DNA from: an uncultured Pedobacter sp. | Lineage (GTDB): Bacteria > Bacteroidota > Bacteroidia > Sphingobacteriales > Sphingobacteriaceae | NCBI GenBank assembly: GCA_946478755.1 | Contig: CAMLDJ010000130.1 | Span: forward strand, 1-14,282 | DNA length: 14,282 nt | Direction of reading: 5' to 3' | Part shown: piece after piece, positions 1 through 5,615 of the stretch | How the letters are laid out: every line of letters begins with the position of its first letter | Numbering within the stretch: position 1 is the stretch's first letter | Program-made: the position numbers and the translations under genes | Notes under the pieces: model-generated | The model's input: the letters and a program-made list of their open reading frames with translations, nothing else | Databases searched by the model: none | What the model was told of the DNA's origin: nothing

Positions 1-1312
1 TCCATTTTCCACTTGTAAAATCAGGAAAGTCAATGGTTTCATTACCCATTTCTATTGACTGTTCGCTTAAAGGTGTAATTGCACTCCAGGTGGCCGCATC
101 GTAAACATCAAGAGGTGTTGGCGCATTCCGTTTTACAGCTTCAATAAAAGCATGTATAACAAAGAAATCCATACCCCCATGACCGGCACCCTGAGCATCG
201 CTGCCATATTTTTTCCATAGCGGGTGATCATATTTTTCGAGCCATTTTTCCTGGTTATCCCATTGATGTGGTTTACTTACTCCCTCCACATAGATGCTTT
301 TATTTACATCCATCCATAACCCCTTTGTCCCCTGCACCCGAAAGCCTAAAGAGTACGGCCTTGGAAGATTTGTATCATGTTGTAAAATGATAGTTTCGCC
401 ATTTGCACAGTCAATTGTGGTGGTTACGATGTCGCCCAAACGGAAATTAATTTTTGCATTTGCATGGCCTTCGCCTCCTTTATCAACGATGTAGTTGTGC
501 AAACCTCTTGATTTTGTTGCAAATGAATTCAGTTTAAGAAATTTATTCCCCCTGTTAATATTTATACAGTTGGCAACAGGACCAATACCATGTGTCGGAT
601 AAAGATCTCCGTTACGGTGAACAGAATGGTTTGTTCTCCATCTAGCTTCTGAAAAGCCCTTTTCGTTAAACTCTACTCCTCCACCATATGCTTTTACACC
701 ATCATTGAATTTAACTTCTCTTAAATCATGCTGATATCCGCCCTGCAAATGAAGTATTTCTCCAAATACCCCCTGCCTGACCATATTCAGCGCCGCCATC
801 ACATCTCTGCGGTAGCAAACGTTTTCAAGCATCATTACATGTGCACCATTTTTTTCCGCTGCTTGAACAACATCCCAATGATCTTGTAAAGTAATACCTA
901 TCATTACCTCCGAGGCCACATATTTAAGCCCTGATTGTATCGATTTGATGATCATTTCTTTATGCCACTCCCAGGGAGTTGATATTACCACGCTTTGAAG
1001 TCCTTTGGTTTCTAATAGCTTTTTCCAGGAATAATCATCACCGGTAAAAATTTTTGGCATGGGTTTACCACTTTTAGCGATCATCGCTTTAGCAGCACCA
1101 AGCATTCGCTCATCTACATCACAAATCGCGACCAGATCAACATCCGCTCTTTTTAATAAGAGGTTTAAATGGTTTTGACCCCGTAAGCCGACACCTATCA
1201 TCGCTACTTTTACTTTGTCTGCCCCGCTTCTGGCAAATAAAGAGTTGCTTGGTAAAATGGTTGCAGCAGCAGCGGTAATGCTGCTATTTTTAACAAATTC
1301 TCTTCTATTCAT
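1..1312 (-). CDS. GH109-family NAD-dependent alpha-N-acetylgalactosaminidase, Tat-exported, 3' end cut by window edge
   Basis: This gene opens at ATG 1312 and reads without a stop through 437 codons to the window edge; the last residues seen are FPDFTSGKW, so I expect only a short C-terminal tail to be missing. The N-terminus (MNRREFVKN, then an Ala-rich stretch and SLFA) looks like a twin-arginine signal peptide. A Rossmann NAD-binding segment follows (VAMIGVGLRG, residues 36-45), then a Gfo/Idh/MocA-like fold. It is assigned to GH109 rather than an ordinary oxidoreductase because residues I recall as contacting substrate or cofactor in the Elizabethkingia enzyme all occur at a constant offset: Glu163, Tyr193, Arg226, Tyr238 and His241 (in YPTH), and Tyr320. 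Such enzymes remove terminal alpha-GalNAc by an NAD-dependent redox mechanism in the periplasm or outside the cell. The gene is divergent from a LacI regulator and shares its operator region. GH109 is well supported; the exact substrate is inferred. Confidence 0.88.
   Translation of the reverse strand, partial: MNRREFVKNSSITAAAATILPSNSLFARSGADKVKVAMIGVGLRGQNHLNLLLKRADVDLVAICDVDERMLGAAKAMIAKSGKPMPKIFTGDDYSWKKLLETKGLQSVVISTPWEWHKEMIIKSIQSGLKYVASEVMIGITLQDHWDVVQAAEKNGAHVMMLENVCYRRDVMAALNMVRQGVFGEILHLQGGYQHDLREVKFNDGVKAYGGGVEFNEKGFSEARWRTNHSVHRNGDLYPTHGIGPVANCININRGNKFLKLNSFATKSRGLHNYIVDKGGEGHANAKINFRLGDIVTTTIDCANGETIILQHDTNLPRPYSLGFRVQGTKGLWMDVNKSIYVEGVSKPHQWDNQEKWLEKYDHPLWKKYGSDAQGAGHGGMDFFVIHAFIEAVKRNAPTPLDVYDAATWSAITPLSEQSIEMGNETIDFPDFTSGKW
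815..826. promoter_or_regulatory. Operator-like site inside the GH109 gene
   Basis: GCAAACGTTTTC differs at one base from the perfect palindrome GCAAACGTTTGC found at 2535-2546. It encodes part of the Glu-Asn-Val-Cys stretch around active-site Glu163, so coding constraint could explain it. It lies about 610 bp from the main operator at 1428-1437, a distance at which DNA looping by a LacI-type tetramer would be possible. This is a candidate auxiliary site only. Confidence 0.3.
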
Positions 1313-1402
1313 TGTTGTTTCATTTTTTATGTCTGGATAAAACCAGATTTCTTCTTTAACTGAATGATATCTCCAAGTTATATAACTATCCGGTTAACAC
1401 CT

Positions 1403-1431
1403 CAAATAAAAATATACAAAGTACACGCAAA
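1403..1431 (-). promoter_or_regulatory. Candidate Bacteroidota-type promoter for the GH109 gene
   Basis: On the minus strand TTTG (1431-1428) is followed after 17 bases by TTTATTTG (1410-1403), close to the Bacteroidota consensus TTTG / TAnnTTTG but with one mismatch in the TA. The TTTG is one half of the operator at 1428-1437, so regulator binding would cover the -33 element and block transcription. The leader to ATG 1312 would be about 85 bases. Assigned by pattern only. Confidence 0.3.
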
Positions 1432-1437
1432 CGTTTG
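1428..1437. promoter_or_regulatory. LacI-family operator in the divergent intergenic region
   Basis: CAAACGTTTG is a perfect 10-bp palindrome centred on CG, and a leading G at 1427 extends it toward the 12-bp palindrome found after the regulator gene. CG-centred palindromes of this kind are the usual LacI-family target. It stands 115 bp upstream of the GH109 start and 68 bp upstream of the lacI-family start, in a position to control both divergent genes. Confidence 0.75.
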
Positions 1438-1505
1438 ATATTTCCGGCCAGAAAGACTTTGATGGTTTTTTATTAAAATGTTAAAGTTTATTTCAATATT
1501 TGAGA

Positions 1506-2528
1506 ATGATGCCTGAAAAACCCATTACCATCAAGGAAATTGCCAAAATACTCAATATATCGGTTTCTACGGTATCACGGGCATTGCATGACCATTCTAG
1601 TATCGGACTTACCACAAAAATGCGGGTCAAAAAGCTCGCCGCAGAGCTTAACTACGAACCAAATCAGAAAGCAATCCAATTTTTACATGGCAAATCATTT
1701 GTAATTGGTGTGATTTTGCCTGAATTATCTGAGTCATTCTTTTCGGCTGCAATAAGCGGCATCGAGGACATTGCCTATAAACGAAATTATACTGTTCTGT
1801 TAGCTCAATCTCATGATGATGCAGAAAGAGAAAAATTGCTTGTAAGTAAAATGAAAAGTCAGCGGGTTGATGGGTTACTAGTTTCTGTATCTAAAACAAC
1901 CAGTACATACGAACATTTTGAAGTGTTTAGAAAAATAAATATACCGGTTGTCTTTTTTGATCGCGTTCCTCCTGTGAAGGATATACATTATGTAAGCTCA
2001 AACCTGAAGACCGGCACTTTCGAGGCGGTCAGTTTCTTATTGAAAAAAGGTCATCGCAGCATCGGCATGGTTAACGGGCCGGCAACCCTTGTAGCAAGCC
2101 ATGAAAGAAAAGAAGGGTATATCAGGGCCATGACCTCAAACCGGTTAAAGTTTGACCCGTCACTAATCGTAAGTTGCGACCTATCTGAAGAAGGAACAAT
2201 TGAGGCAATGAATGCGATGTTAAACCATAGACGAAAGCCAGCAGCTATTGTTACATTTAATGATTACGTTGCCTTATTTGCGATGAGATATGTCAAATCT
2301 CTAGGTCTTACCGGTATTGATTTCGTTAGTTACGCAAATTTGCCCATCATTAACTATATGGACCATACCCCCATCGCCTCGGTTGAACAGTTTCCTTATA
2401 AGCAGGGGAAAAAGGCGGCAGATATACTAATAGACCTGATCAACAAACCTAAAAATGAACCAGGCTCTGGGCAGGCATACTTTAATATTGTGATAGAATC
2501 TGAACTGATTTTAAGTAAGCCGCAGTAA
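1506..2528 (+). CDS. LacI-family transcriptional regulator
   Basis: This is a 340-residue DNA-binding sugar-responsive regulator. Residues 7-30 form the LacI helix-turn-helix (ITIKEIAKILNISVSTVSRAL), followed by the hinge region with NYEPNQKA. Then comes a periplasmic-binding-protein-like effector domain (FVIGVILPEL start, a VDGLLVS segment, and a C-terminal SYANLPI...SVEQFPYKQGKKAADIL segment), typical of Bacteroidota members. An in-frame TTG lies at 1500, but ATG 1506 (or 1509) is the more likely start because the protein then begins MMPEKPITIKEIA, as family members do. The gene is flanked on both sides by matching CG-centred palindromes, which suggests that it controls itself, the divergent GH109 gene and the downstream kinase. 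The effector is not visible from sequence; GalNAc or a GalNAc phosphate is a guess from context. Confidence 0.93.
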   Translation: MMPEKPITIKEIAKILNISVSTVSRALHDHSSIGLTTKMRVKKLAAELNYEPNQKAIQFLHGKSFVIGVILPELSESFFSAAISGIEDIAYKRNYTVLLAQSHDDAEREKLLVSKMKSQRVDGLLVSVSKTTSTYEHFEVFRKINIPVVFFDRVPPVKDIHYVSSNLKTGTFEAVSFLLKKGHRSIGMVNGPATLVASHERKEGYIRAMTSNRLKFDPSLIVSCDLSEEGTIEAMNAMLNHRRKPAAIVTFNDYVALFAMRYVKSLGLTGIDFVSYANLPIINYMDHTPIASVEQFPYKQGKKAADILIDLINKPKNEPGSGQAYFNIVIESELILSKPQ

Positions 2529-2534
2529 TTTCGC

Positions 2535-2546
2535 GCAAACGTTTGC
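2535..2546. promoter_or_regulatory. Perfect 12-bp LacI-family operator upstream of the kinase gene
   Basis: GCAAACGTTTGC is a perfect 12-bp palindrome 6 bp after the regulator stop codon and 54 bp before the kinase start. It shares the core of the site at 1428-1437, so both are probably bound by the LacI protein encoded between them. Its presence implies that the kinase has a regulated promoter of its own rather than depending only on read-through from the regulator gene. Confidence 0.78.
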
Positions 2547-2560
2547 ACACCTTTTTAGTC

Positions 2561-2579
2561 ACTTAAATATTTAAGTTTG
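2561..2579 (+). promoter_or_regulatory. Candidate kinase promoter -7 element overlapping a 16-bp palindrome
   Basis: TAAGTTTG (2572-2579) matches the Bacteroidota -7 consensus TAnnTTTG and lies 21 bp before the kinase ATG. A TTTG inside the operator (2542-2545) is 26 bp upstream, longer than usual for a -33 element, so the pairing is uncertain. The -7 element overlaps ACTTAAATATTTAAGT (2561-2576), a perfect 16-bp AT-rich palindrome that could be a second regulator site or simply AT-rich promoter DNA. Confidence 0.4.
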
Positions 2580-2600
2580 GTATAGCAACAACGATAAAGC

Positions 2601-3629
2601 ATGTTTGAAAGTATTTTAAGTATCTACGGTCTTGATCCCGATAAAGCAGATGTCCAGCCATTTGGTGATGGCTTAATCAACCATACCTGGAAAGTTAGAA
2701 CCGGGAAGAAGAGTTATATTTTACAAAAAGTAAATGATAAGGTATTTAAGAACCCTGTTGATATAGACAAGAACCTTTCTCTGCTTAGCAAATATTTAAG
2801 TAGAGAAGATCCGGAATATCTCTTTGTATCACCTGTTGTTGCCAGTAATGGCGAGTCACTCATTCATGCAGATACCGGCTATTTCAGGTTATTTCCATTT
2901 ATAGCGGAATCAACCGCCTTAAATGCATTAACAAAAGCAGAAGAAGCTTATGAAGCTGCAAAACAGTTTGGTAAATTTTCTAGAATTCTTGCTGGTTTTA
3001 AAGCAGAAGAGCTGAACATAACTATACCTGATTTTCATAACCTGATACTAAGATATGCTCAATTTACTCACGCGTGTAAGCAAGCCTTACCCGAACGGTT
3101 AGAGAAAGCCAGGGAATGCATCGCGTTTATTATAGATCATCAAGGTATTGTAAATACTTATCGCGAGATTATCGATAATAAAAACATCCCACTAAGGGTA
3201 ATTCATCACGATACCAAAATCAGCAATGTATTGTTTGATAATCGTAACAAAGGGATATGCGTAATTGATCTTGATACGGTCATGCCTGGTTACTTTATTA
3301 GTGATGTCGGTGATATGATGAGAACTTATTTATCAGCAGCAAGTGAAGAAGAAACAGATTTTTCTAAGATTTGCACTAGAAAAGACTTCTTCAAAGCTAT
3401 CCATGATGGATATATGCAAGAAATGGAAAGTGTATTAACGCCGGAAGAAAAGCAATATTTTACTTATTCCGGCGAATTTATAATTTATATGCAGGCAATC
3501 CGGTTCTTAACAGATTACCTGCAAAACGATATTTATTATGGCGCCAAGTATGAGGACCATAATTTTAACAGGGCCAGGAATCAAATTGTCCTGTTAAAGG
3601 AATATCTTAGAGCATTCCGGGATTGCTAA
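2601..3629 (+). CDS. APH/choline-kinase-fold sugar kinase, NahK-like N-acetylhexosamine 1-kinase
   Basis: This 342-residue kinase probably phosphorylates N-acetylhexosamine (GalNAc or GlcNAc) at C1 using ATP in the cytoplasm. A nucleotide-binding loop is seen at FGDGLINHTW (21-30) and a likely ATP-binding Lys in YILQK. The catalytic HxDxxxxN motif is HHDTKISN (202-209, base Asp204). The metal-binding motif is VIDLDTVMPG (221-230), followed by DVGDMMR. The LINxTW and DLDTVMPG signatures resemble Bifidobacterium NahK, whose relatives were formerly annotated as mucin desulfatase, rather than antibiotic-modifying APH enzymes. It follows the LacI gene by 72 bp, and an operator and candidate promoter lie in the gap. 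With the GH109 enzyme nearby, GalNAc is the natural substrate guess. The fold and kinase chemistry are well supported; the sugar and position of phosphorylation are inferred. Confidence 0.82.
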   Translation: MFESILSIYGLDPDKADVQPFGDGLINHTWKVRTGKKSYILQKVNDKVFKNPVDIDKNLSLLSKYLSREDPEYLFVSPVVASNGESLIHADTGYFRLFPFIAESTALNALTKAEEAYEAAKQFGKFSRILAGFKAEELNITIPDFHNLILRYAQFTHACKQALPERLEKARECIAFIIDHQGIVNTYREIIDNKNIPLRVIHHDTKISNVLFDNRNKGICVIDLDTVMPGYFISDVGDMMRTYLSAASEEETDFSKICTRKDFFKAIHDGYMQEMESVLTPEEKQYFTYSGEFIIYMQAIRFLTDYLQNDIYYGAKYEDHNFNRARNQIVLLKEYLRAFRDC

Positions 3630-3725
3630 GACAAGTATGCTTATCATCGATTAATTCGAAATCTTTCCATTTTTATGCTGATCAAGACCAGGTGTCGATT
3701 CGGGTTCGACTGTAACCAGAAGTTT

Positions 3726-3818
3726 ACCCTATTATCACTATATGTAAACTAGGTGTAAACTATATGATTGACCCTGTTATCACCCTGTTTAGACCCTGTT
3801 TGCACCCTGTTTACATAT
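3726..3818. repeat. Cluster of 11-bp-phased short repeats in the convergent intergenic region
   Basis: Four units begin ACCCTGTT at 3771, 3782, 3793 and 3804, exactly 11 bp apart (ACCCTGTTATC, ACCCTGTTTAG, ACCCTGTTTGC, ACCCTGTTTAC). ACCCTATTATCAC at 3726-3738 matches the first unit extended to 3783 with one mismatch. Between them TGTAAACTA occurs twice, at 3743-3751 and 3754-3762, again 11 bp apart, and is the reverse complement of the GTTTACA part of the last unit. ATATGTAAAC (3740-3749) and GTTTACATAT (3809-3818) form a perfect 10-bp inverted repeat around the cluster. Function unknown; the spacing is about one helical turn, so protein binding on one DNA face is possible. Confidence 0.75.
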
Positions 3819-3842
3819 GGTTTAACCTGAACGCTATGCGGG

Positions 3843-3938
3843 CTGTCTTATCCGTCTATAGCTATACAGGTTATTGAATTAATTTTGAATTGGTTATACA
3901 CACTGTCTTATCCGTCTACAGCTATACAGGTTATTGAA
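3843..3938. repeat. 36-bp direct repeat, two copies at 60-bp spacing
   Basis: The 36-bp segment at 3843-3878 recurs at 3903-3938 with a single difference (T at 3859, C at 3919), the copies being separated by 24 bp. Each copy starts CTGTCTTATCC and ends CAGGTTATTGAA. The first copy contains the perfect palindrome TATAGCTATA, which the T-to-C change breaks in the second. The end of copy two overlaps the base of the terminator stem at 3937. It may be a recent local duplication or a pair of binding sites. Confidence 0.85.
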
Positions 3939-3977
3939 AAAGAGCCTGATCTTTAACGATGCAAGGCTCTTTTTTTT
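3937..3977. terminator. Bidirectional intrinsic terminator between the convergent kinase and SusD genes
   Basis: AAAAAGAGCC (3937-3946) pairs perfectly with GGCTCTTTTT (3965-3974) around an 18-base loop. On the plus strand the GC part is followed by T8 (3970-3977), and on the minus strand by five T. On the minus strand it lies 25 bp past the SusD stop, so it should end the SusC-SusD transcript, and it is the first clear terminator met by transcripts from the kinase gene. Confidence 0.85.
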
Positions 3978-4001
3978 GGAGAGAAATTTAAAACAGGGAT
4001 A

Positions 4002-5597
4002 TTATTGCTTATCCCACCAAACTCTACCTGCGAGGTTATCGCCTCCGGGAACTGTCGATGAGGCTGCTTTATAGTTTATGCCGTTTTTGGCAGACTCGTC
4101 TATCGGATAAGGGAACCTGCGTGGAATTGTTCCGTTTGTTGCATTTCCAGGGTACACCACGGGTGTAAGGTCCGGAAATCCGCTTCTTCTCCAATTAGAC
4201 CAGGTCTCATAGAAATTAAGCATGGTATTGGTATGTAGCCAGTATTGGGTATTGATTTGCTGCAGGCCTGTCAATGCCACATAAGGATGTCCGGTAACAA
4301 AAAGCTCGGCAGTTGCATCAGGTATGGCCATGCTGGCATCGTATTGTCCTAAATAAGTAATGGCTGCTTTGACCCCGTTCGCGTAATGGGTAGCAGCAGA
4401 CCCTGCAATGCCCCATCTTTGCGCCGCTTCTGCAAGCAGAAGTTCACTTTCTGCATAGGTCAGTATAAATGTCAATCCATCTCTTTTAATCATGCCGGGA
4501 TTGGGTGATGAATATTCAGGAAAAGTGGTATAGGATGGGTCTTGTCTTACATCCCGCCCTGCAATACCGCTTAGGTCCTTTCCGTTTGGCATACCTTTTT
4601 GCACAGCGGGATCGGCATCAAATGCTGCATTTTGATCCTTAGAAGACTCAGTCAGGTATAGCCTGGTAACAGCTACTTTACCCAGTCTCGGATCACCGGA
4701 TGCTTTAAGCAGATCTATAAATGTCTTGGACCATTTCACATAATAGTTCTCTTGGCCGCCATCTCCGAGCAATACCTGGCTGCTCCTGTTTTGTGTTACC
4801 CTGGCTCCCGCAATGTCGTGTTTAATGAAAGCATTATCCGCATTGCCGGTCATCGTATTTGCTATTGCCCTTTGTGCATATGTCCTTGCTGTGTTTTCAT
4901 CAACCTTTGTCAGTCTCATTGCCATACGCAGCAACAAGGTATTACCAAAGCGTTTCCATTTTGCCATATCACCCTGATAGATGGCGTCACCCGTAACCAT
5001 ATCGTTTCCGGTACCCAGTGCAGCAGTTGCTTCCTCTACTTCTTTAAGCAGATCCGCATAAATCACCTGCTGCGAATCATACTTTGGATTCAAAATACCA
5101 GTGTAAAAACCCAGTCCTGCCTCAGAATAAGGCACGTCACCATATAGGTCTGTCAACCGCTCAAATATCAGAGCCTTCCAGATTCTGGCAACCTGGTGCA
5201 AATTAGAATACTTTGTATTTCCTTTAGTAAACTCTATTACGTCTACGATTGGTCTTACCTGTTCAATATAAGCACCAACTGCATTGTTGCCCCAATATGC
5301 TGCAGTGTAGCCTTCATTCAACAGATACTTGTCTCCCGCCCAGTAACTCACCACAGTGGAAAGTCCCTGCATCATTGTGCTTGCATAGATCAGATTTGCT
5401 CTCCAGGTATCATAAGCAAAGTCTATACTTCCTGTATAGTTCAGTTGGGCGGTCGTAAGGGTATAATTGGGATCAAAATTGGTTGGCCCGTAAGCCACGG
5501 GGTTTGTATTGATGTCTTTAAAATCCTTGGTACAGCTCGCTGCTGTAAAGATGGCAATAAGTAAAAGACCATATATTTTTATGCTGTTCGTTTTCAT
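4002..5597 (-). CDS. SusD/RagB-family nutrient-binding outer-membrane lipoprotein
   Basis: This 531-residue lipoprotein is the surface partner of the SusC porin encoded just upstream (18-bp gap, same strand). Together they capture and import a nutrient, usually an oligosaccharide or peptide, across the outer membrane. Residues 1-22 form a type II signal peptide with lipobox TAASC and lipidated Cys22; the TKDFKD after it is partly acidic, as in surface-exposed Bacteroidota lipoproteins. The N-terminal FKDINTNP motif and overall length fit the SusD-like_2 group (PF12771, named from memory). The middle region is helical and TPR-like (VARIWKALIFERLTDLYGDVPYSEA), and a Trp/Tyr-rich C-terminus (FYETWSNWRRSGFP) is typical of the family. 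The ligand cannot be told from sequence. The gene ends 25 bp before a strong terminator, and no enzyme follows it on this strand. Confidence 0.94.
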   Translation of the reverse strand: MKTNSIKIYGLLLIAIFTAASCTKDFKDINTNPVAYGPTNFDPNYTLTTAQLNYTGSIDFAYDTWRANLIYASTMMQGLSTVVSYWAGDKYLLNEGYTAAYWGNNAVGAYIEQVRPIVDVIEFTKGNTKYSNLHQVARIWKALIFERLTDLYGDVPYSEAGLGFYTGILNPKYDSQQVIYADLLKEVEEATAALGTGNDMVTGDAIYQGDMAKWKRFGNTLLLRMAMRLTKVDENTARTYAQRAIANTMTGNADNAFIKHDIAGARVTQNRSSQVLLGDGGQENYYVKWSKTFIDLLKASGDPRLGKVAVTRLYLTESSKDQNAAFDADPAVQKGMPNGKDLSGIAGRDVRQDPSYTTFPEYSSPNPGMIKRDGLTFILTYAESELLLAEAAQRWGIAGSAATHYANGVKAAITYLGQYDASMAIPDATAELFVTGHPYVALTGLQQINTQYWLHTNTMLNFYETWSNWRRSGFPDLTPVVYPGNATNGTIPRRFPYPIDESAKNGINYKAASSTVPGGDNLAGRVWWDKQ

Positions 5598-5615
5598 CGC
5601 TGTTCGGTTTAATGA

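Noticed and set aside
294..494. 66-codon plus-strand ORF opposite the GH109 gene
   Set aside because: The minus-strand frame reads continuously with conserved GH109 residues, so this is a shadow.
1500..1505. TTG start for the LacI-family regulator
   Set aside because: ATG 1506 and 1509 follow at once and give a normal N-terminus; nothing favours the rare TTG.
3694..3710. GTCGA / TCGAC hairpin with GGGTTCGA resembling a tRNA T-arm
   Set aside because: Arms are only 5 bp, the loop does not fit a T-loop, and no acceptor, D or anticodon stems can be found around it.
3843..3938. Possible two-repeat CRISPR array (36-bp repeats)
   Set aside because: Only two copies, a 24-bp spacer that is short for 36-bp repeats, no third partial copy, and no cas genes in the window.
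4752..5564. Open frames on the plus strand opposite SusD
   Set aside because: They are antisense shadows of a well-supported SusD gene, Cys-rich with no family-like sequence.
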